A DNA stretch of 38,315 bases from Mycobacterium sp. NAZ190054 (GTDB lineage: Bacteria > Actinomycetota > Actinomycetes > Mycobacteriales > Mycobacteriaceae), in the NCBI RefSeq assembly GCF_001545925.1, contig NZ_LMVQ01000146.1, positions 1 to 38,315 on the forward strand, given 5' to 3'. A program made the translations under genes and the position numbers. The notes below the pieces were generated by a model that saw nothing but the letters and a program-made list of their open reading frames with translations, did not search any database and was not told the DNA's origin. Shown here piece after piece: positions 26,851 to 38,315 of this stretch. The stretch's first letter is position 1, and each line of letters opens with the position of its first letter.

Positions 26851-26867
26851 GACTACAGAAGGTAGTC
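26851..26867 (-). promoter_or_regulatory. Perfect dyad in the gltA2 promoter region
   Basis: GACTAC-N5-GTAGTC lies 47-63 bases upstream of the gltA2 start. On the minus strand its left arm overlaps TACCTT, a plausible -10 box. It could be an operator or a 5' leader hairpin. Confidence 0.4.
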
Positions 26868-26906
26868 CCATTCCAAGAGTCACGCCCGCGGGGGGTTCCC
26901 ACAAGG

Positions 26907-27557
26907 TCAGACGGGCTGTCCGAGACCGATGATTTCCCCGGTGAACTCCGCATAGGTGGACTCGAACGCCGCGATGACGTCGTCGACGCTGACGGGGACG
27001 TCAGACCTGGTCCACCGGTCGAGATCCTGCAGCGCCGTCATCAACAACCCACCCCACACCGCGGCGAGCAGCTTGACCCTGCGGTCGTCGACCGTGGTGC
27101 CCATGCGCTGCGCGACCACCTCGTCGACGGCGTTGGCGCGGTACTCGACGGCTGCTTGCCGCAACGTCGCCGACGACGCGGTGATGCGCAGGATCTGCAG
27201 CAGCCGCTCGGACGACAGCCCGCCGTCGGGTGCCCGCTTGGACGCCTCGGCCATCGCCACGTACGCGCGCCGCAGCGCTTCGAGGTGGGTCAGGTAAGGG
27301 GGTTGAGCGGCCAACTCGGCGGCGGTGCGGACCAGCACCTCGTCGATGAGCGCCAGGGCGATCGCGTCCTTGGTCTGGAAGTAGCGGCTGAACGTCCGCG
27401 GCGAGACCTCGGCGATCGCGGCGATCTGGTCGACCGTGGTGCCGTCGAACCCCTGCCGCTCACAGAGGCCCACGGCGGCGTCGATCAATGTGGCACGGGT
27501 TCGGCGCTTCTTCCGTTCACGCAGGCCGAGGCCCGGTTCCCTCCTCGATTCAGCCAC
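26907..27557 (-). CDS. TetR-family transcriptional regulator
   Basis: The 216-residue regulator has an N-terminal helix-turn-helix domain (about 18-65: RTRATLIDAAVGLCERQGFDGTTVDQIAAIAEVSPRTFSRYFQTKDAI) and an all-helical C-terminal ligand/dimer domain. The sequence is typical of mycobacterial TetR proteins, but the ligand cannot be predicted. The start GTG 27557 has a TAGCAT box seven bases upstream, suggesting a leaderless mRNA; longer frames run into pdxH. It lies downstream of pdxH on the same strand with an 88-base gap containing a 10-bp palindrome, a possible autoregulatory operator. The neighbouring target could be gltA2 or pdxH, but nothing in the sequence decides this. Confidence 0.88.
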   Translation of the reverse strand: MAESRREPGLGLRERKKRRTRATLIDAAVGLCERQGFDGTTVDQIAAIAEVSPRTFSRYFQTKDAIALALIDEVLVRTAAELAAQPPYLTHLEALRRAYVAMAEASKRAPDGGLSSERLLQILRITASSATLRQAAVEYRANAVDEVVAQRMGTTVDDRRVKLLAAVWGGLLMTALQDLDRWTRSDVPVSVDDVIAAFESTYAEFTGEIIGLGQPV

Positions 27558-27564
27558 GCCCCGG

Positions 27565-27570
27565 ATGCTA
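27565..27570 (-). promoter_or_regulatory. -10 box of the TetR gene (leaderless)
   Basis: TAGCAT is followed by seven bases and the GTG start at 27557. Confidence 0.5.
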
Positions 27571-27615
27571 TCCCGTCGCTGCCTGCGCGGAGGGCGGAAC
27601 TGCAGGTTGCGGCGA

Positions 27616-27625
27616 TTGTCGACAA
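27616..27625. promoter_or_regulatory. Palindrome TTGTCGACAA upstream of the TetR gene
   Basis: A perfect 10-bp palindrome lies about 60 bases before the TetR start and just after the pdxH stop. It is a candidate autoregulatory operator, but short enough to be chance. Confidence 0.25.
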
Positions 27626-27645
27626 CAGGGGATTCGGCAGGCCGG

Positions 27646-28302
27646 TCAGGGTTGAAGACGTTCGACGCGTCCGTCCCGGACCCGAATCCTGTTGTGCACA
27701 CGATCCTCCCGGCCCTGCCAGAACTCCACCACCTCCGGGGCGATCCGGTAGCCACCCCAGTGCGGCGGCACCGGCACCTCCGCGAGGTCGGCGAACCGCC
27801 TGGTCACCTCGGCGAGTTGGCGCATCAGCTCCGCGCGCGACGCGACCGGCCTGCTCTGCTGCGACGCCCACGCCCCGAGCTGCGATCCACGGGGGCGCTT
27901 GCTCCAGTAGTCGGCCGTCTCCTCCGGCGACACCTTGGTGACGGGGCCGCGGACATGGACCTGCCGACCCAGCAGGTACCACGGGAAGGTGGCCGACGCG
28001 TACGGGACCGCGGCCAGCTGCTCGCCCTTCTCGGAGTCGTAGTTGGTGTAGAACGAGATGCCGGTCTCGTCCACGCTCTTGCACAACACCGTGCGGGTGA
28101 CGGGTCTGCCCTGACCGTCGACCGTGGCGATCACCATCGCGTTGGGTTCCGCCACACCGGCCTGTTCGGCGTCGGACATCCACCGGTTGAGCAGCGCAAC
28201 CCAGCCGTCCTCGAGCCAGTCGGCGTCGAGGTCACCGCTGCCGTCCTTCTCCACCGATCCGTATTCGACGCGCATCCGCGCCAGGTGATCAGATGTGCCC
28301 AC
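27646..28302 (-). CDS. pdxH: Pyridoxamine 5'-phosphate oxidase
   Basis: The 218-residue FMN enzyme oxidises pyridoxine or pyridoxamine 5'-phosphate to pyridoxal 5'-phosphate, the cofactor used by SerC encoded in this window. Family features are an N-terminal helix [22 protein letters not shown], the FMN-binding core [57 protein letters not shown] and the C-terminal [16 protein letters not shown] with RVHNRIR before the end ERLQP. The start GTG 28302 has a TAGCGT box seven bases upstream and no ribosome site, so the mRNA is probably leaderless. It is divergent from citA across 66 bases, so the two promoters are back to back. Confidence 0.92.
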   Translation of the reverse strand: MGTSDHLARMRVEYGSVEKDGSGDLDADWLEDGWVALLNRWMSDAEQAGVAEPNAMVIATVDGQGRPVTRTVLCKSVDETGISFYTNYDSEKGEQLAAVPYASATFPWYLLGRQVHVRGPVTKVSPEETADYWSKRPRGSQLGAWASQQSRPVASRAELMRQLAEVTRRFADLAEVPVPPHWGGYRIAPEVVEFWQGREDRVHNRIRVRDGRVERLQP

Positions 28303-28309
28303 CCGTCAG

Positions 28310-28315
28310 ACGCTA
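28310..28315 (-). promoter_or_regulatory. -10 box of pdxH (leaderless)
   Basis: Minus-strand TAGCGT is followed by seven bases and GTG 28302. It shares the 66-bp divergent region with the citA promoter. Confidence 0.5.
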
Positions 28316-28356
28316 CGCCGGGCCGGACCGTCGGCTCAGCCGATGGGGCCAGGTGC

Positions 28357-28362
28357 GACAAT
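28357..28362 (+). promoter_or_regulatory. -10-like box of citA (leaderless)
   Basis: GACAAT is followed by six bases and ATG 28369. It differs from TANNNT only at the first base. No ribosome site is present. Confidence 0.4.
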
Positions 28363-28368
28363 CGGCCC

Positions 28369-29487
28369 ATGACAGCGGTGCCGAAGGATTTCGCCCCGGG
28401 GTTGGCGGGCGTGGTGGCGTTCGAAACCGAGATCGCCGAACCTGACAAGGACGGCGGGGCGCTGCGCTACCGCGGCGTCGACATCGAGGATCTGGTGGCC
28501 CACCGAGTCACCTTCGGCGACGTCTGGGGGTTGCTGGTCGACGGCCGCTTCGGCCGCGGGCTGCCGCCCGCCGAGCCGTTCCCGCTGCCGATCCACAGTG
28601 GCGACGTCCGCGTCGACGTCCAGGCCGGCCTGGCGATGCTGGCACCGATCTGGGGTTACCCACCGATCCTCGACATCGACGACGAGACGGCACGCGACCA
28701 ACTCGCCCGGGCGTCGGTGATGGCCCTGTCCTATGTCGCCCAGTCCGCCCGCGGGATCTACCAGCCCGCCGTCCCGCAGCGCACGGTGGACGAATGCGAC
28801 ACCGTGACAGCTCGTTTCATGACGCGCTGGCAGGGTGAGCCCGATCCCCGCCACGTCGAGGCCATCGACGCGTACTGGGTCAGCGCGGCCGAGCACGGCA
28901 TGAACGCCTCCACGTTCACCGCCCGGGTCATCGCCTCGACCGGAGCAGACGTGGCCGCCGCCCTCTCCGGCGCGATCGGCGCGATGAGCGGGCCGCTGCA
29001 CGGCGGTGCCCCGGCCCGGGTGATCCCGATGATCGAGGAAGCCGAGCGCACCGGCGACGCCCGCGCGGTGGTCAAGGGCATCCTGGACCGCGACGAGAAG
29101 CTGATGGGATTCGGTCACCGGGTCTACCGGGCCGAGGACCCCCGCGCCCGGGTGCTGCGCGCCACGGCCAAGCGACTGGAGGCGCCGCGCTACGAGGTGG
29201 CCGCCGCGCTGGAACAGGCGGCGCTGGCCGAGTTGCGGGAGCGCAGGCCCGACCGGGCGATCGAGACCAACGTCGAGTTCTGGGCTGCGGTGATCCTCGA
29301 CTTCGCGCAGGTCCCGCCGAAGATGATGCCCGCGATGTTCACCTGCGGCCGCACCGCGGGCTGGTGCGCCCACATCCTCGAGCAGAAGCGGCTCGGCAAG
29401 CTGGTGCGGCCGTCGGCGGTGTACGTGGGCCCCGACCCGCGCAGCCCGGAGTCGGTCGAGGGATGGGACGTGCTGGCCCGGCGATGA
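28369..29487 (+). CDS. citA: Citrate synthase-family enzyme CitA
   Basis: This 372-residue short-type synthase matches Rv0889c in length and position. The N-terminal GLAGVVAFETEIAEPDKDGGALRYRG lacks the type II extension. Active-site motifs AAEHGMNAST (His176), GPLHGGAP (His211) and MGFGHRVYR (His250) are present. Where GltA2 has NVDYYTG, this protein has NVEFWAA, so the catalytic Asp is aligned with Glu303. It may make citrate, methylcitrate or a related adduct; sequence alone does not decide. The start ATG 28369 gives the family N-terminus. The stop overlaps the next gene by four bases (ATGA), implying translational coupling with the MDMPI-type protein. Confidence 0.9.
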   Translation: MTAVPKDFAPGLAGVVAFETEIAEPDKDGGALRYRGVDIEDLVAHRVTFGDVWGLLVDGRFGRGLPPAEPFPLPIHSGDVRVDVQAGLAMLAPIWGYPPILDIDDETARDQLARASVMALSYVAQSARGIYQPAVPQRTVDECDTVTARFMTRWQGEPDPRHVEAIDAYWVSAAEHGMNASTFTARVIASTGADVAAALSGAIGAMSGPLHGGAPARVIPMIEEAERTGDARAVVKGILDRDEKLMGFGHRVYRAEDPRARVLRATAKRLEAPRYEVAAALEQAALAELRERRPDRAIETNVEFWAAVILDFAQVPPKMMPAMFTCGRTAGWCAHILEQKRLGKLVRPSAVYVGPDPRSPESVEGWDVLARR

Positions 29488-30104
29488 CCGCACCCGACGC
29501 CCGCGCGGTGTTCAGCTCGGCGGCAGACTCTTTCGTCGCTCTGGTGCGGCGGATCCCGCACGAGCGCTGGGGTGACCCGGGGCTCGGCGAGTGGACCGTG
29601 CGGGATCTGGTCGGCCATGCCTCGCGGTCGCTGATCACCGTCAGCGCGTATGTGAACGTCGCGGCCCGGCGCGAGGACGTCGCCGACGCGGCGGACTACT
29701 ACGTCAAGATCCGTCCCTACGCCGCGGGGATGGGTGCGGCGGCCGTCGTCGAGCGTGGCCGGCAGGCGGGCCGCGAACTGGGTGATGACCCGGCCGCGAC
29801 GGTCGAGGCGCTGGCCTCGCGGGTACAGGCCGACCTCGCCGCCGTCGAGGACCCGCTGATCGAGGTGATCGGCGGCCTGGGTATCCGGCTCAGCAGCTAC
29901 CTGCCCACGCGGACGTTCGAACTGGCCGTCCACGGCCTGGACATCGCGCGTGCCGTCGGCATCGACCACCGACCACCCACCGAGGTGCTCGCCGACGCGG
30001 CGGCGCTGGCGGCGCGCATCGGCGTCGCGCTCGGCCACGGACCGTCCATGTTGTTGGCCCTGACCGGCCGCGACGGGCTGCCCGCCGGATTTTCCGTCGT
30101 GTGA
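29484..30104 (+). CDS. MDMPI/TIGR03086-like protein (DinB-fold, possible mycothiol-linked)
   Basis: The 206-residue protein begins with the N-terminal domain of the mycothiol-dependent maleylpyruvate isomerase superfamily: a helix, then GEWTVRDLVGHASRSL, in which His and the preceding Trp are the family hallmark. A second conserved stretch is TFELAVHGLDIARAVG, whose His could complete a metal site. Many actinobacterial members have unknown substrates. Starting at ATG 29484 inside the citA stop codon, it is translationally coupled to citA, which ties its role to central carbon or detoxification chemistry only by context. The gap to the following VOC gene (72 bases) contains that gene's ribosome site. 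Confidence 0.75.
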   Translation: MTAPDARAVFSSAADSFVALVRRIPHERWGDPGLGEWTVRDLVGHASRSLITVSAYVNVAARREDVADAADYYVKIRPYAAGMGAAAVVERGRQAGRELGDDPAATVEALASRVQADLAAVEDPLIEVIGGLGIRLSSYLPTRTFELAVHGLDIARAVGIDHRPPTEVLADAAALAARIGVALGHGPSMLLALTGRDGLPAGFSVV

Positions 30105-30176
30105 TCTGTTGCCCGCGATGAGTTTCTGATCGGGTGGAGGTCTGTACCGGCAGTCCACCTACCGTGAGGAGTAACC

Positions 30177-30634
30177 ATGGCCGTGAAAGACGAAGCCAAC
30201 CAACCCATGCTGGTGCCGCACCTCGTCGTCGACGACGCCGCGGCCACGCTCGACTTCTACGCCAAGGCGTTCGGCGCCGAGGAGATGGTGCGGATGCCCG
30301 GACCCGGCGGGAAGCTGATCCACGCCGCCATGCGGATCAACGGCGCGATGGTGTTTCTCAACGACGACTTCCCCGAGTTCAACGACGGTAAGGCGGGCAC
30401 GCCGACCGCGCTCGGCGGTTCACCGGTGACCATCCACCTCCACGGCCCGGACGTCGACGGGCGGTTCCAGCGGGCGCTCGATGCCGGCGCCACCGTCGTC
30501 AACCCGTTGGAGGAGCAGTTCTGGGGTGACCGCTACGGGGTGGTGCGGGACCCGTTCGGCCACCAATGGTCGCTGGCCGAGACCGTCCGCGAGGTCGACA
30601 TGAACGAGGTGCTGTCGCAGATGGGCGACGGCGG

Positions 30635-30638
<4 letters not shown>
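30177..30638 (+). CDS. VOC/glyoxalase-fold protein, PhnB-like
   Basis: The 153-residue protein has two beta-alpha-beta-beta-beta modules: VPHLVVDDAAATLDFYAKAFGAEEMVRM and, in the second half, VTIHLHGPDVDGRFQRALDAGATVV followed by QFWGDRYGVVRDPFGHQWSLAE. The WGDRYGxxxDPFGHxW signature is that of PhnB/glyoxalase-like proteins. It corresponds to Rv0887c by position. The chemistry is undetermined: dioxygenase, lyase and resistance functions all occur in the fold. The start ATG 30177 has GAGGAG seven bases upstream. Its TAA stop overlaps the convergent GH1 gene's TAG by two bases (CTAA at 30635-30638), so neither gene has a terminator between them. Confidence 0.85.
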
Positions 30639-33280
<2,642 letters not shown>

Positions 33281-33360
33281 GCCTTTGCATACCTCCGCCC
33301 GGCGGGCCCGGTCACCGGTTTGACCAAACTCCGCCCGCCCGCAGAAGTGGGTGGAATGAG

Positions 33361-35040
33361 TCAGCGACGAAGACCGGCGAGCAGCCGCCGATGCACCGGA
33401 GGGGTGAACGTACTCGCGGCGGCACCCGTCATCTCGGCGACCGAGGTGAACTTGTCGCGCGGGCGAAGCCCGGCCCCGCGGGCGATCTCGGCGCGGTCGA
33501 TGGCCTTCCATCCGTCGGCGTCGATCACGGCCGGCTGCCTGCCGCGGACGAACCGGGGCAGCGCCGTCGCCTTCTCGACGGGGCGGGCGAGCAGACCGTC
33601 GTTGTAGTCGGCCACCAGATTGTGCACGGTCTCGGCCGCGCAGGACTTGTTGGTGCCGATGAAGCCCGTCGGTCCGCGTTTGATCCAGCCGGCCACGTAG
33701 CTACCGCGTACCGGTTCGCCGGTCCCGGGATCGATCACCCGGCCGCCGGCGTTGGGAACCACGGCTGCGGCGTCGTCGAACGGCAGGGCCCGGATGGGTT
33801 TGCCGCGGTAGCCGATCGAGGTCAGCACCAGACCCGCGGGAAGGTCCCGTGTCTGCTCGGTTCCGGTCACGGTGAATTCCACGCCGGTGGCCCGCTGCTC
33901 CCCCACCACCCGCCGCGGCGTCAGGTGGTAGGCCAACCTGATCCGGGGCCGGGTGATCGGCGCGGAAGCGTCGCCGAGCTTCGACAGGATCTCGAGCTTG
34001 TTGAGGGTGAGCGGGTCGGTGGTCTCGGCCAGGGCGGTGAGCACGCGTTCGTGGTCGGCGGGGTCGAGCACCACCTCGCACGTCGAGGCGAGGCCGATCA
34101 GCTCCGGCAGCGTGAACGCCGAGGCCGCCGGCCCGCGCCGGGCCGCGATCACGACCTCCTGCACGTGTGAGTCGCGAAGCGCTGCCAGCGCATGATCGGC
34201 GATGTCGGTGCGCGCCAGCAGGTCCGGATCGGTGGTCAGGATGCGGGCCACGTCGAGTGCCACGTTGCCGTTGCCGATGACGACGACCCGGTCACCGCTG
34301 AGATCCACTGGAAGCCCGGCGAATTCGGGATGGCCGTTGTACCACGCGACCACCTCGGTGGCCGTTGCGGTGCCCGGCAGATCCATGCCGTCGACATCCA
34401 GGCGCCGGTCGTCGGGCGCGCCCACCGCGTAGAGGACGGCGTGATGGTGGTCGAGCAGTTCGTGGTGGGTGAGGTCCGAGCCCACCTCGACGTTGAGGTA
34501 GAACGTGAAACCGGGACGGGCGGCGATCGTGTCGAAGAGCCTCGTCACCCGCTTGGTGCTCTGGTGGTCGGGTGCGACGCCGGCGCGCACCAGACCGTAA
34601 GGCGTCGGCAACTTCTCGAAGACGTTGACGCGCACGTCTTTCTGGGTGAGCAGTTCGTCGGCGGCGTACATCGCGGCCGGCCCCGAACCGACGATCGCGA
34701 CCCGCAGCGGCCCTTCCGGCCTCGGGTGCACAACGGGCCCCTCCTGCACCGGCGCCAGCTTCGACGTCGGCGGCAGCTTGCCGTCACGCTTCGGGTAGAA
34801 CGCTGCGTTGAGTTCGACGAACGGGAGCTGCTCGGGTGTCAGCCGGGTGTCCGGGGCGATGGCCCCGACCGGGCAGGCCGAGACGCAGGCCCCGCAGTCC
34901 ACGCAGGCGGCCGGGTCGATGTAGAGCATCTCGGCCGTCGCGAAGCCGGGCTCGTCCGGCGTCGGGTGGATGCAGTTGACCGGGCAGGCGTAGACGCAGG
35001 ACCCGTCGCTGCAGCACGACTGGGTGACCACATGAGGCAC
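33361..35040 (-). CDS. fprB: FprB, ferredoxin/ferredoxin--NADP reductase fusion
   Basis: The 559-residue protein fuses a two-cluster ferredoxin domain (first 65 residues: CCSDGSCVYACPVNC and CVDCGACVSACP with Cys46, 49, 52, 56) to an adrenodoxin-reductase-like flavoprotein. The FAD motif is VAIVGSGPAAMYAADEL (about 114-130) and the NADPH motif VVVIGNGNVALDVARIL; the C-terminal FAD segment is GWIKRGPTGFIGTNK. It moves electrons from NADPH through FAD and iron-sulfur clusters to a redox partner. The start GTG 35040 has AGGA seven bases upstream. It follows the AurF-like diiron oxygenase by only 14 bases, as Rv0886 neighbours Rv0885 in tuberculosis, so that oxygenase is the obvious candidate partner. 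Confidence 0.94.
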   Translation of the reverse strand: MPHVVTQSCCSDGSCVYACPVNCIHPTPDEPGFATAEMLYIDPAACVDCGACVSACPVGAIAPDTRLTPEQLPFVELNAAFYPKRDGKLPPTSKLAPVQEGPVVHPRPEGPLRVAIVGSGPAAMYAADELLTQKDVRVNVFEKLPTPYGLVRAGVAPDHQSTKRVTRLFDTIAARPGFTFYLNVEVGSDLTHHELLDHHHAVLYAVGAPDDRRLDVDGMDLPGTATATEVVAWYNGHPEFAGLPVDLSGDRVVVIGNGNVALDVARILTTDPDLLARTDIADHALAALRDSHVQEVVIAARRGPAASAFTLPELIGLASTCEVVLDPADHERVLTALAETTDPLTLNKLEILSKLGDASAPITRPRIRLAYHLTPRRVVGEQRATGVEFTVTGTEQTRDLPAGLVLTSIGYRGKPIRALPFDDAAAVVPNAGGRVIDPGTGEPVRGSYVAGWIKRGPTGFIGTNKSCAAETVHNLVADYNDGLLARPVEKATALPRFVRGRQPAVIDADGWKAIDRAEIARGAGLRPRDKFTSVAEMTGAAASTFTPPVHRRLLAGLRR

Positions 35041-35054
35041 TGGGGGATCCTGTC

Positions 35055-36083
35055 CTAGGCGGCGCTGACCACGTGTTGCCGCGCGGGCTCACTGCGGTAG
35101 CGGCTGGGGGGCCCGTCGATCTTGCAGATCCGCCACATCAGCTTCGCGAACGGGTTCATCAGGCCGGTCTCGTGGCACAGCATCCGGACGTCGCCGAACA
35201 TGTCGCGCAGGAACTGCCGCGCCTCCGGGGTGCCGAAGAAGATCTCCTTCTTCACCGAGCGGGGGATGTCGAACTCCTGCCAGAAGGACTTCGGCGGCAC
35301 GATGATCGCCTGGCACAGCACCCGCATGATGATCGGCACGTTCAGCGACAGCAGGAATTTCTGCCTGCGCTTCAGGTGGGGCACCCGCTTGCGCAGGTAC
35401 TCGTGCGCGAACGAGATGTGCCTGGCCTCCTCGGCGACGTGAATCGCCATCACGCGCTCCATGATGGGGTGCAGCGACTTGCCCTCACGCAGCACGTTCT
35501 TCTGCGTGTGGTCGATCGGCTCCTCGCCGGCGAGCACCCCGAAGAAGAACGGGATCGGCAGCGGGCCGGCGGCCAGCGGGATGAACTGCGACAGCCATTT
35601 CAGCATCCGCGGCATGCCGGGGACATCGGCGCCGATCCGGTTGACCATCTCCTGGAACATCATCGTGTGGTTGCACTCCTCGACCGATTCGTGGAGGCAG
35701 TACCGGTACTCCGGGGAACCGTTGGGCACCCAGAAGGCGTAGTTCATCAGGCCCCGGATCAGGATGGACTCGAAGTGCAGGCCGACCTTCGCGACGTTGG
35801 CCTGCCGCCACATCCCGATCTCGATCTGCTTTTCCTTCGGCTGGGACTGATACCACGCGTGCCTGCCAAACGGGTCGGTGCCGGGCAGGATCCACCGCTC
35901 GTCGCCCGGTGTCACCGCGAACTCCGGCGAATCCCAGTCGATGTCGGTGTACGGGTTGAAGTTCCGTCGCACCGATCCCTCGGACAGGGTGGTCAGCGTC
36001 TCCACGTACTCGGTGTCGTCGAGCACGTCCATGTTCTTGCGCCAGCGCCGGATCATGCGCGTCCGAGCTTCCTTGACAGCCAT
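35055..36083 (-). CDS. AurF-like diiron N-oxygenase family protein
   Basis: The 342-residue ferritin-like helical protein corresponds to Rv0885. All seven iron ligands I recall for AurF (the p-aminobenzoate N-oxygenase of aureothin synthesis) have a counterpart at the right spacing: Glu105 in HFES, Glu136 and His139 in EECNH, Glu188 in GEEP, and His215, Glu219 and His222 in IHVAEEARH. It should therefore bind two irons and activate O2. Whether it oxidises an arylamine, a lipid or another substrate is unknown. ATG 36083 has GGGAGG six bases upstream. It is the first gene of a two-gene operon with fprB, which could supply electrons. Upstream is a 220-base region shared with serC containing a 30-bp palindrome. 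Confidence 0.85.
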   Translation of the reverse strand: MAVKEARTRMIRRWRKNMDVLDDTEYVETLTTLSEGSVRRNFNPYTDIDWDSPEFAVTPGDERWILPGTDPFGRHAWYQSQPKEKQIEIGMWRQANVAKVGLHFESILIRGLMNYAFWVPNGSPEYRYCLHESVEECNHTMMFQEMVNRIGADVPGMPRMLKWLSQFIPLAAGPLPIPFFFGVLAGEEPIDHTQKNVLREGKSLHPIMERVMAIHVAEEARHISFAHEYLRKRVPHLKRRQKFLLSLNVPIIMRVLCQAIIVPPKSFWQEFDIPRSVKKEIFFGTPEARQFLRDMFGDVRMLCHETGLMNPFAKLMWRICKIDGPPSRYRSEPARQHVVSAA

Positions 36084-36187
36084 TGGCGGCCTCCCGTGAG
36101 GTTTACATTCGTCTGCCCGTTGTCCAGTGACAGTACCCGCGGTCCCATGAATTAACCAGAGCCCCCACCTGGATGTGCGCCACCGGG

Positions 36188-37419
<1,232 letters not shown>

Positions 37420-37461
37420 GCCCGCGCCGCGTGTCACCGCGGTTACGGGTTGATAACGCAG

Positions 37462-37467
37462 TAGGGT
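37462..37467 (+). promoter_or_regulatory. -10 box candidate of sepH
   Basis: TAGGGT lies 43 bases before the sepH ATG, giving a short leader that includes GGAGGAGG as ribosome site. The nearby TTGATA (37450-37455) is too close to act as its -35. Confidence 0.4.
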
Positions 37468-37510
37468 GACCTTTCATATCGGGCCCGCGCAAGCCCGGAG
37501 GAGGTCGCGA

Positions 37511-38315
37511 ATGAGGGAGCTGAGGGTCGTCGGATTGGACGCCGACGGCAGACGCATCATCTGCGAAGCCGGCGACTCCGACGAGAAGTTCGTCCTTCGC
37601 TCCGATGACCGGCTCAAGGCCGCCGTGCGCGGCGACCGTGCCGGTGCCAGCCAAACTACGATCGATGTCGAGGTTCCCACCTTGCTGCGTCCCCGCGAGA
37701 TCCAGTCGAAGATCAGGGCCGGCGCGTCGGTCGAGCAGGTCGCCGCGGCCGCCGGGGTCGACATCGCCCGGGTCGAACGGTTCGCCCATCCGGTACTGCT
37801 GGAGCGCGCCCGCGCGGCCGAACTGGCCACCGCCGCGCATCCTGTCCTCGCCGACGGTCCGTCGGTGCTGACGCTGCTGGAGACGGTCACCTCGGCGCTC
37901 ATCGCCCGCGGCCTGGACCCGGACGGGACGAACTGGGACGCCTGGCGCAACGAGGACGGTCGGTGGACCGTGCAGCTGGCGTGGAAGGCCGGCATGTCGG
38001 ACAACGTCGCACACTTCCGCTACGCACCCGGCGCCCACGGCGGCACCATCACCGCGTTCGACGACGCCGCATCCGAGCTGATCGACCCGAACTTCGCACG
38101 CCCGTTGCGGCCGCTGGCCGCGGTGGCACAGCTGGCCCTCGAAGAGCCCCAGCCGGCACCCGCACCCGCACCCGCGCCCGCCCCCGAACCGCAGCCCGAC
38201 CTGGTGCCCACCGACATCATCGGTACCCGGATCTACCGCCAGGGCAAGGAGGAGTTCGACATCGAACTCGGCCCGGTGGTGGTCAACTTCCTGCTCGCCG
38301 ACGAGATCAACCGCG
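37511..38315 (+). CDS. sepH: SepH, septation protein (3' partial)
   Basis: The first 268 residues are in the window; the gene runs off the right edge. The N-terminus MRELRVVGLDADGRRIICEA and the helix-turn-helix-like segment IQSKIRAGASVEQVAAAAGVDIARVERFAHPVLLERARAA define the DUF3071/SepH family, which promotes FtsZ assembly during actinobacterial cell division. A Pro-Ala repeat (PAPAPAPAPAPEPQP) follows, then TRIYRQGKEEFDIELG. It corresponds to Rv0883c, next to serC as in tuberculosis. The start ATG 37511 has GGAGG eight bases upstream. No stop or frame break is seen up to the edge. Confidence 0.93.
   Translation, partial: MRELRVVGLDADGRRIICEAGDSDEKFVLRSDDRLKAAVRGDRAGASQTTIDVEVPTLLRPREIQSKIRAGASVEQVAAAAGVDIARVERFAHPVLLERARAAELATAAHPVLADGPSVLTLLETVTSALIARGLDPDGTNWDAWRNEDGRWTVQLAWKAGMSDNVAHFRYAPGAHGGTITAFDDAASELIDPNFARPLRPLAAVAQLALEEPQPAPAPAPAPAPEPQPDLVPTDIIGTRIYRQGKEEFDIELGPVVVNFLLADEINR

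Overview
The window is about 38 kb of GC-rich DNA from a mycobacterium, most likely a rapid-growing Mycolicibacterium-type species. Support comes from a PrrA almost identical to the tuberculosis protein, both mycobacterial citrate synthases (GltA2 and CitA), FprB, the actinobacterial SerC and SepH, and several genes with a -10 box 6-7 nt before the start codon, as in leaderless mycobacterial mRNAs. From memory of H37Rv gene order, the backbone runs like an inverted Rv0904c-Rv0883c segment: accD3, prrA, prrB, DUF2630, oxidoreductase, gltA2, citA, a VOC protein, fprB, an AurF-like oxygenase, serC, sepH. Accessory blocks interrupt it.

Bases 1-12,500 are accessory. They hold the end of an unidentified gene, a 97-codon 3' remnant of accD3, a GjpA-family porin-like protein with a repetitive acidic tail, an epoxide hydrolase, a 1027-residue exported protein with two cadherin-like domains and a propeller-like repeat region, and three ABC exporter genes on the minus strand. 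The first exporter gene has a MerR/SoxR-type promoter. The other two form an asymmetric (degenerate/canonical) pair.

Bases 12,500-16,950 carry the PrrA-PrrB two-component system, an FKBP-type isomerase, a DUF2630 protein and a PYROXD2-like FAD oxidoreductase. Bases 16,950-25,400 are a second insert: a C69 dipeptidase, a peptide-type ABC importer (DppC, DppB, lipoprotein) and its fused double ATPase, which is broken by a stop codon and a frameshift, then a DHA2 drug/proton antiporter.

Bases 25,500-30,640 hold gltA2, a TetR regulator, pdxH divergent from citA, a MDMPI-type protein overlapping citA, and a VOC protein. Bases 30,635-38,315 hold an exported GH1 beta-glucosidase built on the same N-terminal scaffold as the propeller protein, fprB with an AurF-like diiron oxygenase, and serC and sepH on the other strand. 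sepH runs off the end.

Structure outside the genes includes a 61-bp palindromic element present three times at gene 3' ends (once translated as an exporter tail), a nested 45-bp hairpin after the accD3 remnant, a 30-bp palindrome with a DnaA-box-like sequence between the oxygenase and serC promoters, and a GC-rich hairpin between the importer lipoprotein and permease genes.
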